This document shows, one piece after another, positions 1-8,432 of a stretch of 64,000 nt of DNA. The first letter of the stretch is position 1. The number at the start of each line of letters is the position of its first letter. Both the position numbers and the translations under genes were made by a program. This DNA comes from Ahniella affigens. GTDB lineage: Bacteria; Pseudomonadota; Gammaproteobacteria; Xanthomonadales; Ahniellaceae. The stretch spans positions 2,666,001 to 2,730,000 of the forward strand of contig NZ_CP027860.1 of the NCBI RefSeq assembly GCF_003015185.1. The letters are read 5' to 3'. Below the pieces are notes generated by a model, which saw only the letters and a list, made by a program, of their open reading frames with translations, did no database searches and had not been told where the DNA came from.

Positions 1-380
1 TCCAAGTCCCAGCCCGTCTCCTCGATCGTCCAACGAATCACTTTCCAACCTTCCATTGCATTCGCGGCGCCGCCCGCCACGACATCGTCCTCAAGAAACT
101 CTTCGTCGGTCCCAGGGTTCACTACCTTGAATCTCAAGCTGGTCAGTACCGCTTTAAATTTGTCATCCCATTTACTTGCATTACCCAATACCTCGACGAC
201 AGCAACGTCGTCATGGTCAGCCCTCTTCAGTCGAAAATTGCAGGGACCATCAATACCGACTTTGGGGTGATATGGCCGAAGTCCGGCCTGCTTGATGTTG
301 CTGCTGAGGATCACTGGCTTAAACACCATCGTGAAATTAGCAGGATCGTGTGAGACCCATCTGTCGATTTCATTCGCCAT
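1..380 (-). CDS. Hypothetical protein, 3' end cut by window edge
   Basis: An open frame starts with ATG at 380-378 (Met-Ala-Asn-Glu-Ile-Asp-Arg-Trp) and stays open for about 126 codons to the left edge, so the C-terminus is missing. The visible part is soluble, without a signal peptide or membrane segment, and mixed acidic and basic. I do not recognise a family. The start lies 2 nt after the stop of the upstream haem peroxidase, so it is almost certainly the last visible gene of the sigma/anti-sigma/peroxidase operon and translated by coupling. A peroxidase partner or substrate-side protein is possible from context only. Confidence 0.7.
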   Translation of the reverse strand, partial: MANEIDRWVSHDPANFTMVFKPVILSSNIKQAGLRPYHPKVGIDGPCNFRLKRADHDDVAVVEVLGNASKWDDKFKAVLTSLRFKVVNPGTDEEFLEDDVVAGGAANAMEGWKVIRWTIEETGWDL

Positions 381-382
381 AA

Positions 383-1717
383 TCACTGTTCTCCTTCGTG
401 CATCATTACGCAATTGATGAGATGGCCCATTGACAATATCTCGTCACCTTTAGCGGCGTTCCAGCCGAACAACTTAATTGCCCTACGGCTCAGTTTTCGA
501 ATCAGCTTACGCCGATCGAATATCGAGTTAGAAAGTACCGATACAGCACTATTGTTGATCGCATTTCTGATCGTTTCGGCAACGATGAGGCTCCCGAGCA
601 CCCCCAGCCGCTCGCGACGCCCCTGTATCTCAGCCTCAAGCAGCAGGTATGGCCACAAGGGCATTTGACTCATCCTGATTCCGAGTGCAGACATTGGCGA
701 GTCGTCGTTGCTTAAAGGGAAAAGGCCGAGAGCGGGATCTAGGGGTGCGGGATCCAAGCGAGCAACCAGCGTGGCCACATATTCCAGGCCGCTCGGCAGG
801 TCATTTCCGGCTTCGAGGTTTCGCATGACGACATCCTGATTCCGACCGCGCAGGTCTGGGATCTCGCTCATGAAAGCTGAAAGCATCGAGTCAATCCCCA
901 TGGCCCGCTGCACGTTACTGCTGTCATCCATTCTGAAAAACAACTTCCAATCGATCTTGAAGCGCGCCGGAATGGGCCGCACTCGCGCGACAATTTGGTT
1001 GAGGGTGATATTCTCCGCTACCTGGTTGAGCGTGTAGGACCTTCGTACCATGGTGTGCCCGAATCTGAAGGCGGCTTTGGCGAAAAGTTTGCTCAGCTCC
1101 GTGGTACTTAAGTTGAGGTGGGTTTCGCCTTTGAAAAAATAGGCTTTAAAAATATGTGGTTGCAGGATTTGCGCCAGGAAATCACCGACCACGACCGTTT
1201 GAAAGAGCAGGATGGTGTCGTTCCGGGCCTGTTCAAAGGAGGCACCATCGTCAACCAGGCAGTTATGTATGCGCTGCCAAATGCGATGCAACTGAGCGGT
1301 GATGATGTTTTCGTCGTTTCTTGAGTCGGGTATTTCCGCTTCGAAGTCGCCATTCCGAGACAAATCCCAGTCGTGGCTGTGCCTAACAAAAAACTTGCCC
1401 TTCTCGACATAACGAGATGGCAAGGCGCCGTAGATGCTTTCAAGCTCCAAAGCGAAATTGAAGTTTCGCGTTTGCTGGGTACGTTCTCGCAATTCGGGTT
1501 GCGATGGCGGAACAAGATCGTGCGAGATCAATTGACCGAAATAGGTATACCCGGCACGCACAACCGAATGTTGTATGCCTCGCTCCGGATCCGTCAGCTG
1601 GTCTGCGAGTACCTTGAGAATTTCATTCACCGACAACCCCCCTTGTTCTGCATAAGCCCACACCAACGCTACTAGTGCCCCCAACGGGCCACTTCTCTCA
1701 GCAAACTTAGAACACAC
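383..1717 (-). CDS. Animal-type haem peroxidase family protein
   Basis: A 444-aa protein resembling the animal haem peroxidase (An_peroxidase, cyclooxygenase-like) superfamily. Visible signatures are a distal-histidine segment near residue 65 (YFGQLISHDL), a helix with HRIWQRIHN near 145, and a proximal-histidine segment near 220 (AFRFGHTMVR). These are the haem-sandwiching elements of the family, which uses peroxide to oxidise substrates. No signal peptide is visible, so a cytoplasmic location is likely unless the real start differs. The start used is GTG at 1717-1715, two bases after the stop of the anti-sigma-like gene and preceded by AGGGG; an internal start is possible. It shares an operon with an ECF sigma factor, which suggests stress- or peroxide-linked control (inference). 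Confidence 0.82.
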   Translation of the reverse strand: MCSKFAERSGPLGALVALVWAYAEQGGLSVNEILKVLADQLTDPERGIQHSVVRAGYTYFGQLISHDLVPPSQPELRERTQQTRNFNFALELESIYGALPSRYVEKGKFFVRHSHDWDLSRNGDFEAEIPDSRNDENIITAQLHRIWQRIHNCLVDDGASFEQARNDTILLFQTVVVGDFLAQILQPHIFKAYFFKGETHLNLSTTELSKLFAKAAFRFGHTMVRRSYTLNQVAENITLNQIVARVRPIPARFKIDWKLFFRMDDSSNVQRAMGIDSMLSAFMSEIPDLRGRNQDVVMRNLEAGNDLPSGLEYVATLVARLDPAPLDPALGLFPLSNDDSPMSALGIRMSQMPLWPYLLLEAEIQGRRERLGVLGSLIVAETIRNAINNSAVSVLSNSIFDRRKLIRKLSRRAIKLFGWNAAKGDEILSMGHLINCVMMHEGEQ

Positions 1718-1719
1718 CC

Positions 1720-2313
1720 CTAGTTAACCGAAATTTGCTCCTCGGTCAATACGGTGCCATCGGGTCGCCGTAAGGTAACCAGCGTCGGTTGATTCGAAAA
1801 CAGGGCAGCGGGCACCACCAGCAAGACGTCCCCCATGTAGTCCGACGCAAGTCCAGTCGTCTCCAAGATCGTGTCTCCATTCCTGGTCAGTAGCAGCGTT
1901 AGCCCGTCCTCTGAGGTCGCTATCGGCAGCCGCAGCAGAATGAGTCTCTCGCCGGGAAGGCGATCAAACTGCACGACCGAGTCTGCGCCACGGTTGGAGT
2001 CGAATGAGATCGTCCGGATGTTTGGCTGCACAACCGGCGCTGCGCCGAACTTGAGCGGCAGCATCACAGCGATTCCCAGCAGCAGACTGGCTGCACTGCA
2101 AACTAGTGTTGGTACAGATAACCAACGTCGCGCGCCGTGCGTAGTTCGCCGTGAGAGATGCGTTTTGAGCGCCGACGCCGCTTCCAGCTCATCCAATGTG
2201 TCCGGGTCGTCGAGATAGAATTGTTCGAACTCAGTCTGCTGCGCGACCGACAATTCGCCACGCAGGTACTTCATGACGATATCGTTCTTTTGAATGTAGC
2301 GTCTATTCATCAT
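1720..2313 (-). CDS. Putative membrane-bound anti-sigma factor
   Basis: A 197-aa protein with an acidic helical N-terminal domain (residues 1-50, including MKYLRGELSVAQQTEFEQFY), one hydrophobic segment near residues 65-90, and a beta-rich domain after it that would be periplasmic. This is the layout of RskA/FecR-type anti-sigma factors. No zinc-binding HxxxCxxC motif is visible, so it is not a classical ZAS protein. Its start overlaps the 3' end of the ECF sigma gene by 11 bp, a strong sign of coupled expression and of a sigma/anti-sigma pair. The partner assignment is by position and layout, not by a recognised domain. Confidence 0.7.
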   Translation of the reverse strand: MMNRRYIQKNDIVMKYLRGELSVAQQTEFEQFYLDDPDTLDELEAASALKTHLSRRTTHGARRWLSVPTLVCSAASLLLGIAVMLPLKFGAAPVVQPNIRTISFDSNRGADSVVQFDRLPGERLILLRLPIATSEDGLTLLLTRNGDTILETTGLASDYMGDVLLVVPAALFSNQPTLVTLRRPDGTVLTEEQISVN

Positions 2314-2878
2314 GACCGTACGCTCCGTGAGCTTTGACCATGGAAATGAGTCGGCTCATTGCCCGGTTCTTGAGCATGTCAAAATGCGACGAGCTGACGC
2401 TGAGTTCCTTGCAAAGATCAGTCTTGTCTATTTCGTCGACGAAATAGCGGGTGAGCAGAATCCGATCCCGTTCCATGCGCAGCTCAGCAATGATCTGATT
2501 GACATAGGTTGCGATCTGGCTCTTCTCCAGAAGTTCGAATGGACTCGGCTCCTCACTGGTGATTTCTGTCGCTTCTTCGAGCAGCTCAGAGAATTTGTCT
2601 CGATGCCGGTTCTCACGTGCAAAATGCCCTGCAACAACCTTCTGTGCCACGCCATAAATAAAGGATTGCAGAGCATCCGGGTTTTTGAGTTCTCCGGCCC
2701 GAATCTTCACCAGCACGACCACTAGCGTATCCTGGCAGATGTCGTGCGCATCCTCCATATTGCGCACACGGCGCTGAATCATGAAGCGTAAGCCTCGCGA
2801 AAAACGCCGGACTAGCTCTTCTTCTGCCGCCGCATCTCCGGCAATGATTCGCGCGACGAGTTCGGACATCGGCTTCAC
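2303..2878 (-). CDS. ECF-family RNA polymerase sigma factor
   Basis: A 191-aa protein with sigma-70 region 2 at about residues 22-90 (FMIQRRVRNMEDAHDICQDT, the -10 recognition and core-binding part) and region 4 at about 130-185 (helix-turn-helix around DLCKELSVSSSHFDMLKNRA). There is no region 1 or 3, as in extracytoplasmic-function sigma factors. It heads a minus-strand operon with the putative anti-sigma factor (11-bp overlap), a haem peroxidase and an unknown gene. The promoter should lie just right of 2880 and may be self-recognised; no clear -35/-10 pair was identified by eye. Confidence 0.9.
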   Translation of the reverse strand: MKPMSELVARIIAGDAAAEEELVRRFSRGLRFMIQRRVRNMEDAHDICQDTLVVVLVKIRAGELKNPDALQSFIYGVAQKVVAGHFARENRHRDKFSELLEEATEITSEEPSPFELLEKSQIATYVNQIIAELRMERDRILLTRYFVDEIDKTDLCKELSVSSSHFDMLKNRAMSRLISMVKAHGAYGHDE

Positions 2879-3487
2879 GTTCTCTTGGCCCAGAATCGGT
2901 CCAGGATGTTAGCGTGGCGCAGGTGTCAAGGGAATCCAACAAGGCGCCTGGTCGAGAGCTGGTCCTGCAGCGCTCAGTCATGGCGGTGGTCAGTCAGTAG
3001 GTGCACTGAGTGGGCGAAACCTCTCAGCCGGAAAGCCACCATAACTGGCTACGCGCCAGCCTTGTTGACGTCACTGGCACGTTCTGCGCTCTGGCATTTG
3101 CCGACCTGGCAACAGCCCGTACCGTTCGAGCCCCCGCCGCCACTGAGGCGAACTGGACAACACTTGGACCAGAAAAAACCCTCGTGACGGCGTCCAGACG
3201 GACCGATTAGAGACCAGACCCAAACCGAGTGGGAGATGCCGGCCCCGCGTGGCCGCATCGACGGCGCATACACCGAAACCGTCCTAGTGACGATGGAGCA
3301 GGCAGGCGATTACAACGTCCAGCACGCATTCGGCACGCTCGGGGCGCTAGATTGAACGCCACCACCGCCGGGAACGGCAACCTACCAGTCGCACGGGCAT
3401 ACGCGCTCAAGTTCGCCGTGCCGCGAAGCAACCAGCACCATCCTGAGCCTTGACTATTTGCCGATGGTCAGAAAGAAGCAACCACCT
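2879..3487. other. Gene-poor intergenic stretch
   Basis: About 600 bp between the sigma-factor gene and the IS3 element. Short open frames occur on both strands but none has a convincing ribosome site or recognisable product. A frame near 3260-3355 reads with protein-like composition (VTMEQAGDYNVQH) and ends in TGA, so it may be the debris of a decayed gene. The sigma-operon promoter should lie at the left end. Confidence 0.4.
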
Positions 3488-3516
3488 TGACCTTGCCTCG
3501 ATTCCACGTACACCAA

Positions 3517-4371
3517 TTACGCAGCCATTTCGGCTGATTCGGCACTGACCGGGATCTTATAGCCGATCGAAGAATGCAGCCTACGCCGGTTGTAGAAGCC
3601 TTCGATCCAGTCAACGAGATCGAGCCTAGCTTCTGCTCGGGTTTGGTAGCGAACTTGTTCGACACGCTCCACTTTGAGCGACTTGAAGAAGCTCTCCATT
3701 GCCGCATTGTCCCAGCAGTTTGCCCTACGGCTCATTGATTGCTGCATGCGGAATTCCTTGATCAACGCACAGTGTTCTTTACTCGCATACTGGCTGCCGC
3801 GATCGGTGTGCATGATCAAGCCTGGTGGCGGCTTGCGCTGCCAAAACGCTGACTTCCAGGCTTGGCAGACCAAGTCAGCATTGATCCGCTCGTTCATCGA
3901 CCAACCAACAATGCGTCGGCTAGCCAAGTCCATAATGCAGGCGAGATACAACCAGCCCTCGGCGGTCGCAATGTAGGTGATGTCGGCAACCCAGGCTTGG
4001 TTAGGCGCCCAGCCATCAAATCGGCGATCCAGGACGTTTGGAGCGATCGGCTTCTGATGATCCGAGTCAGTGGTCACTCGATACGGCCGCCGATAGGTCG
4101 GACGCAGCCCTTGTCGAATCAAACTTCGACGGAACCGCTCATGACCGATAGGCTGACCCAAAGCTCGCACGATCCGTGGCCGACCGTAGCTGCGCCTTGA
4201 CTCCGCATGAATCGCCGCGACCTGCGCATCCAGGGCCGCATTGTCCAAAGCCCGCTGACTAGGCGGACGCGTGCGCCACTGGCAGTAACCGGTCCGAGAC
4301 ACTTCAAGCTGATGGCACATCCGAACAACACTGAACTGGTCGCGATTGGCTCCAATCCAGGCGTACTTCAC
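3517..4371 (-). CDS. IS3-family transposase OrfB (DDE catalytic subunit)
   Basis: A 284-aa protein with an N-terminal HTH_21-like region (residues 1-100) and an rve integrase core. The catalytic triad is visible as D130 (WVADITYI), D190 (HTDRGSQY) and E226 (NCWDNAAMESFFKSLK), a D-60-D-35-E spacing expected for the family. The start is GTG at 4371, overlapping the orfA stop as GTGA; in this family OrfAB is normally made by programmed -1 frameshifting. The reading frame is intact, so the element could be active. Confidence 0.95.
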   Translation of the reverse strand: MKYAWIGANRDQFSVVRMCHQLEVSRTGYCQWRTRPPSQRALDNAALDAQVAAIHAESRRSYGRPRIVRALGQPIGHERFRRSLIRQGLRPTYRRPYRVTTDSDHQKPIAPNVLDRRFDGWAPNQAWVADITYIATAEGWLYLACIMDLASRRIVGWSMNERINADLVCQAWKSAFWQRKPPPGLIMHTDRGSQYASKEHCALIKEFRMQQSMSRRANCWDNAAMESFFKSLKVERVEQVRYQTRAEARLDLVDWIEGFYNRRRLHSSIGYKIPVSAESAEMAA

Positions 4372-4709
4372 CGCGACTCCTTCGCGAAATACGCCGCCGC
4401 TTTTTTTACGATGTCCAGGTCCAACTTCGCGTTCGCCAATTCCCGTCGCAATCGCGCGTTCTCCGCCTCAAGCTCTGACACCCCCCGCTTCGTCGGCGTC
4501 GAGCCAGCGCCGTCCGCACTCAACTTCCCTGCTCGGGCCAGCTTGATCCAGTTCGATAAACTCGAATCCGGTATGCCAAGCCGCTTGACCGCCTGCGCCG
4601 CACCCACCGACCCCGCCAACCGCACCGCTTCGACCTTGAACTCGGTCGTGTACTGCCGATTTGGCACCGTTTCCCGCTTCCGTGAACTCTTGCTCATTGG
4701 GTTCTCCAT
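4368..4709 (-). CDS. IS3-family transposase OrfA (DNA-binding subunit)
   Basis: A 113-aa protein with a helix-turn-helix (YTTEFKVEAVRLAGS, then SSLSNWIKLA) and a C-terminal leucine-zipper-like coiled coil (ELEAENARLRRELANAKLDL), the standard OrfA layout (HTH_Tnp_1). It binds the inverted repeats and multimerises with OrfB or OrfAB. It begins about 25 bp inside the right inverted repeat of the element. ATG at 4709; a second in-frame ATG four codons later is possible. Confidence 0.93.
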   Translation of the reverse strand: MENPMSKSSRKRETVPNRQYTTEFKVEAVRLAGSVGAAQAVKRLGIPDSSLSNWIKLARAGKLSADGAGSTPTKRGVSELEAENARLRRELANAKLDLDIVKKAAAYFAKESR

Positions 4710-4760
4710 CCATCAGAAAATTATCAACTTTCTGGTGTACGTCAAACCGAGGCAGGGTCA

Positions 4761-4904
4761 CCCGGACGCCGTAGTGAAAATCGATGCCGCCTATGGCCTC
4801 GGCGCTGATCCTAAGTGAGATGTTACATCTCGACCCATCGTGCCCGAAGCCAGCGCCCTCAGGCCACTCCTAACACTGGGCAAATTCACTTAGCCGAGCT
4901 GGCG
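4761..4904. other. Short spacer, possible gene remnant
   Basis: Right after the IS3 end a plus-strand frame reads AVVKIDAAYGLGADPK and stops near 4818. It could be the 3' end of a gene broken by the IS insertion, but the left side of the IS gives no recognisable matching part. Confidence 0.25.
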
Positions 4905-5100
4905 ACCTCCCTGGACAGCCACTTTCCGATTCTTTTGAACCGAATCTCAGAAATCTCCCTATGCGCGGAGCGCTTCAGGCCTCCATTATGACGTCTCCCT
5001 GAGCCACGGATGGCTCCCAACATGGCTCTACCCCTTGATCGTACCGTTCCGCCCAAAACAAGCGTCCACTTCCACTGCATCAGCCGCAATCTGCAAAACG
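4905..5100 (+). repeat. REP-like repeat (family A), long copy with RAYT-leader segment
   Basis: It begins with CTCCCTGGACAGCCACTTTC, followed by the family hairpin (degenerate here as CTTTTGAA-CCGAAT-CTCAGAAA), then the ATGCGCGG...GATGGCTCCCAACATGG block and CCGTTCCGCC. The end still holds CACTGCATCAGCCGC, which matches the codons for HCISR at the N-terminus of the RAYT gene at 7308. So the repeat unit includes the transposase leader and first codons. Confidence 0.85.
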
Positions 5101-5160
5101 CTGATCCGTGCGGCCTGTCTTTTGGCTTGGGATCAACTTTCCTCCAACCCATCTTCCTAG

Positions 5161-5238
5161 ACAATCAAGCACATGCGCGCTTGATTCTGGGCGGGCCGGC
5201 CATGGCCCGCATGGCCTCTGAGCTGGCTCGGAGGCTCC
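5161..5238 (+). repeat. Right half of the 152-bp multi-hairpin element (partial)
   Basis: This matches the second half of the 152-bp elements at 19203 and 61398: an ATCAAGCAC/GCGCTTGAT hairpin, a GGCC...GGCC hairpin and the GGAGGCTCC-type end. It is bordered by CTAG at 5157-5160 and again at 5239-5242, but its left border is internal to the full element, so it is a truncated copy. Confidence 0.75.
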
Positions 5239-5355
5239 CTAGATCAGCGGGTGTCTCTTCTGCACGCCAAGTACTCGTTCGCTCGGTGAGAGATTGGTTC
5301 GTTGAACGACACTACAGTCAAGCGTTGTATTCCAGCACTTCTAAGGAGAAGGCCC

Positions 5356-6435
5356 ATGACCAGACTTCTGTTCGCTTCCTGCATGAATAACCGGCACGAC
5401 TCGAAAGGCAAGGTATGGACCCAAGCGATTGCATTTCGGCCAGACTGGCTGTTCCTGATTGGAGACAACATCTATCTAGATTGGGGCGATGCTTTTGGCC
5501 GCGCCAAAGACTGGAGCGCGGAACAATTGGCTGAAGAACTGAATTCCCGCTATGCGGAGCAGTTTCGAGTCAAGTCGTTCCGTGACTTGCTCAAGTCGAT
5601 TCCCGCGGGGCAAGTCGTGGGTACCTGGGACGATCACGATTTTGCATTCAATGACGCATTTGGCGCGAGCGCTGGCCATGATATGCCCCAAAAGCGACGG
5701 GTCGCACGGGCGTTCTTTCATCACTACTTCCGGCAGATCAATCAGCGACCGCTACCGACCAACTGGACCCAACTCCGCTTCGCTGATGCCATCAACTCTC
5801 CGGACGCGAATCTCGACCTGTACCGCGCCTTTGACTTAGGGCCGCTTCGCATCATCATTACGGATGGCCGCTACTATCGCGAGAATCGGCAAGAGGTCCG
5901 TCGCTCGCCTCAGCTACTGGGCGTTGATCAGGAGGCTTGGCTAGTCGAAGAGCTCCAGAGTACCGCCTTGCATCCGTTGATTGTGTCGGGCTCGACCATG
6001 ACCAACTCAAATGACCAAGCCTGGGATTATCACGACGAGTTCTTCGTGCGCCTGAAACCGTCTCTCGCCAATCGTCGCGCTCTCTTTATTGGCGGCGACG
6101 TACATGAGAATCGCTTGATTCAGCACAACGAGCTTGGGGTAGTGGAGATCGTTTCGTCGGGTGCAGGACTTGGACTCATTAATGACTTTGCATACAAGCG
6201 CAACTTTGCGGTACTCGACCTCTCCGATAGCTCTGTGGCAATAAGCCTGATTCGAAAGTCGCGCGTCCAATACTCGGCCACTTTCGATCTTGGAACGCGT
6301 AAGTTGACTGGCTGGTTCGACGTAGACAATGCGACTGAAGACCATCGACCGACTGCTCGCCGAATTTCGAGCAGCCTGACCCAAGCGCGCCGAAAGGAAG
6401 GCAAGTTGCCGCGCCCACCAGGAAAGAAGAAGTAG
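5356..6435 (+). CDS. PhoD-like metallophosphatase / phosphodiesterase
   Basis: A 359-aa protein of the alkaline phosphatase D (PhoD-like) metallophosphoesterase superfamily. The blocks in order are FASCMNN at the N-terminus, IGDNIYLDWGDAF near residue 37, GTWDDHDFAFND near 92, DGRYYREN near 170, SGSTMTNSND near 212 and GGDVHENR near 240. The Asp/Asn/His residues in these blocks are the expected metal ligands. No signal peptide is visible, unlike secreted PhoD, so a cytoplasmic variant is likely. The start is ATG at 5356, preceded by AAGGAGAAG; the frame is also open from ATG 5302. It lies alone between repeat clusters; the substrate is unknown. Confidence 0.83.
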   Translation: MTRLLFASCMNNRHDSKGKVWTQAIAFRPDWLFLIGDNIYLDWGDAFGRAKDWSAEQLAEELNSRYAEQFRVKSFRDLLKSIPAGQVVGTWDDHDFAFNDAFGASAGHDMPQKRRVARAFFHHYFRQINQRPLPTNWTQLRFADAINSPDANLDLYRAFDLGPLRIIITDGRYYRENRQEVRRSPQLLGVDQEAWLVEELQSTALHPLIVSGSTMTNSNDQAWDYHDEFFVRLKPSLANRRALFIGGDVHENRLIQHNELGVVEIVSSGAGLGLINDFAYKRNFAVLDLSDSSVAISLIRKSRVQYSATFDLGTRKLTGWFDVDNATEDHRPTARRISSSLTQARRKEGKLPRPPGKKK

Positions 6436-6439
6436 GGAT

Positions 6440-7356
6440 CGACCTCCCGGCCACCCACTTTTCCGATTTTTCTGAGCCTAAACTCGGAAATTGCCCAATG
6501 CGCGGGCGCTCCAGGCCGCCACCATGACGCCTCCCCCAGCCATGGATGGCTCCCAATATGGCCCTACCCCGAACCTCCCTGGACAGCCACTTTTCCGGCT
6601 TTTCTGAGCCGAAACTCAGAAATCTCCCAGTGCGCGCGGCGGGCGATACAGGACCTCCCTGGCCACCCACTTTTCCGATTTTTCTGAGCCGAAACTCAGA
6701 AATTTCCCAATGCGCGCGGCGCTCCAGGCCGCCACCATGACGCCTCCCCCAGCCATGGATGGCTCTCAACATGGCGCTGCCCCCGCGAACTTACCGTTCC
6801 GCCCAACAGCAATGGCTACCGAGCTCCCTGGACAGCCACTTTTCCGATTTTTCTGACCCGAATCTCAGAAATCTCGCAATGCGCGGGGCGCTCAAGGCGT
6901 CCACCATGACGCCTCCCCCAGCCACGGATGGCTCCCAACATGGCACTACCCCGCGATCGGACCTCCCAGGACAGCCACTTTTTGCGATTTTTCTGAGCCA
7001 AATCTCAGAAATCCGCCAATGCGCGGGGCGCGCCAAGCCACGAACTCGTGGGGAGAAGCTCCCTGGACAGCCACTTTTCCGACTTTCCTGAGCCGAATCT
7101 CAGAAAATTCGCAATGGGACAAGACCTCTGGACAGCCACTTTTACGATTCTTCTGAGCCAAATCTCACGGAAGACGTCTGGACAGCCACCTTTCCTGGAC
7201 AAGACCTCTGGACAGCGACTTTTCCGACTTTTCTGAGCCAAATCTCAGAAATTTCCCAATGCGCGGGGCGCTCCAGGCCGCCACCATGACGCCTCCCCCA
7301 GCCATGGATGGCTCCCAATATGGCCCTACCCCGCGATCGAACCGTTCCGCCGAACA
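6440..7356 (+). repeat. Tandem array of about nine REP-like repeats (family A)
   Basis: Nine copies, full or truncated, begin near 6440, 6575, 6652, 6823, 6961, 7060, 7126, 7175 and 7203. The core is GGACAGCCACTTTTCCGATT followed by an 8-bp hairpin (TTTCTGAG-loop CCGAAT-CTCAGAAA). Long copies add AATGCGCGGGGCGCTCCAGG, CCATGACGCCTCCCCCAGCC and GATGGCTCCCAATATGGCCC. The last copy runs directly into the RAYT coding sequence. Loop and stem differences between copies are mostly compensated or in the loop. Confidence 0.9.
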
Positions 7357-8291
7357 CTAACGGCTACTACCACTGCATCAGCCGCTGCGTGCGGCGAGCT
7401 TGGCTTTGTGGCTACGACAAGGTCAAAGACATCGACTACGGCTATCGGCGAAAGTGGGTCGAGGAACGCATCTTGTTATTGGCGGAGGCGTTCGCGGTTT
7501 CGATTTACGCCTATGCAGTCATGAGCAATCACTTGCATGTCGTGCTGAAGGTCGATGCAACTGCGGCCAAGGAGTGGTCGGATGAGGAGGTCGCCAGGCG
7601 CTGGTGTGTGGTCTTCCCGAGTTCGGAAGATGAAGATGCAACAAAACGCCGGATCGCACACATCGCGGCGTCACCGGAAATGGTCGCCAAGTACCGGTCG
7701 CGGCTAAGCAATCTCAGTTGGTACATGCGCTGTCTGAACGAGCCGATCGCGCGCCGGGCGAATCTTGAGGATGACTGTACCGGTCGGTTTTGGGAGGGGC
7801 GCTTCAAGGCGGTTGCGCTGCTTGATGAGCGCGCGTTTTTGGCGGCGATGGTATATGCCGACTTGAACCCGATCCGGGCGCAGATGACCACTTCCCCGAA
7901 GAAGTCGGACCATACCGGGATACAGAAGCGCATTCGTAAGTTGACCGGCAATCAGCTACTCGCCAAGAAGAGCTTGGAACCAATCGCAGGCGTCAAGCAG
8001 GAAGGACTCCATTTGCGCAACACCGATTACGTCGCGCTGGTGGATTTCACTGGGAGACAATGGCATCACGGCAAGCGCGGACAAATCCCACGCGCCACTC
8101 GGAGCGTCTTGCTCGATATGAAGATCGATCCAGAACAGTGGCAGGAACAAGTAAAGAGTTTTGGCACGCGGCAGATCACCGCGATGGGAACACTCGCAGC
8201 GCTGATCGAAATGGCGGTGAATACCGGTCGCGCCTGGATCGCCGGGATGGGCTTGGCGCGCATTCTAGAACGCCCTGCGGGGGTGTTCTGA
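7308..8291 (+). CDS. REP-associated tyrosine transposase (RAYT)
   Basis: A 327-aa IS200/IS605-type Y1 transposase of the RAYT branch. The N-terminal NGYYHCISRCVRRAWLCG segment, the HUH metal-binding motif at residues 75-77 (SNHLHVVL) and a catalytic-tyrosine candidate in MVYADLNPIRA near 183 are all present, so it is probably functional. RAYTs nick single-stranded DNA at REP hairpins and are thought to spread them. The start may be ATG 7308 or ATG 7320; both lie inside the last REP-like unit of the array, so gene leader and repeat overlap. A broken relative lies at 11838. Confidence 0.92.
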   Translation: MAPNMALPRDRTVPPNTNGYYHCISRCVRRAWLCGYDKVKDIDYGYRRKWVEERILLLAEAFAVSIYAYAVMSNHLHVVLKVDATAAKEWSDEEVARRWCVVFPSSEDEDATKRRIAHIAASPEMVAKYRSRLSNLSWYMRCLNEPIARRANLEDDCTGRFWEGRFKAVALLDERAFLAAMVYADLNPIRAQMTTSPKKSDHTGIQKRIRKLTGNQLLAKKSLEPIAGVKQEGLHLRNTDYVALVDFTGRQWHHGKRGQIPRATRSVLLDMKIDPEQWQEQVKSFGTRQITAMGTLAALIEMAVNTGRAWIAGMGLARILERPAGVF

Positions 8292-8432
8292 AGACACGCT
8301 TTGCGGATCTGACCCGAAGCTTGACTCAGCCGCAGCTCGTTCTGGGCCAGAAAGACGCGGCCAAGGGGCTCCGATTGCCGTATGACCGATAAAGGACTAT
8401 ATTCGGTCCGATTGAGGCACAGGAACAACACA
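8292..8432. other. Spacer before toxin-antitoxin pair
   Basis: No gene is seen. The promoter for the toxin-antitoxin pair should lie here; no palindromic operator was obvious by eye. Confidence 0.3.

Larger units (their letters stand above)
3488..4760 (-). mobile_element. IS3-family insertion sequence, complete
   Basis: A 1273-bp element with 28-bp imperfect terminal inverted repeats at 3488-3515 and 4733-4760. The outer ends read TGACCTTGCC on the left and the complement of TGACCCTGCC on the right, and both inner ends reach ACGTACACCA. The 5'-TGA...TCA-3' termini are typical for the IS3 family. It encodes orfA and orfB overlapping by GTGA. The flanking triplets are CCT and CCC, so a 3-bp target duplication is not exact. 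Confidence 0.93.

Noticed and set aside
2885-3453. Several 65-100-codon frames upstream of the sigma gene
   Set aside because: No start signals, no family resemblance, overlapping on both strands.
3485-4763. 3-bp target duplication for the IS3 element
   Set aside because: Flanking triplets are CCT and CCC; not identical, so not claimed.
4207-4818. 203-codon plus-strand frame across the IS3 orfA
   Set aside because: Shadow of transposase genes; most of it is antisense to orfA and the inverted repeat.
6440-7307. REP array as a CRISPR array
   Set aside because: Repeat lengths vary, copies are nested and truncated, hairpin cores are of REP type and a RAYT gene follows.
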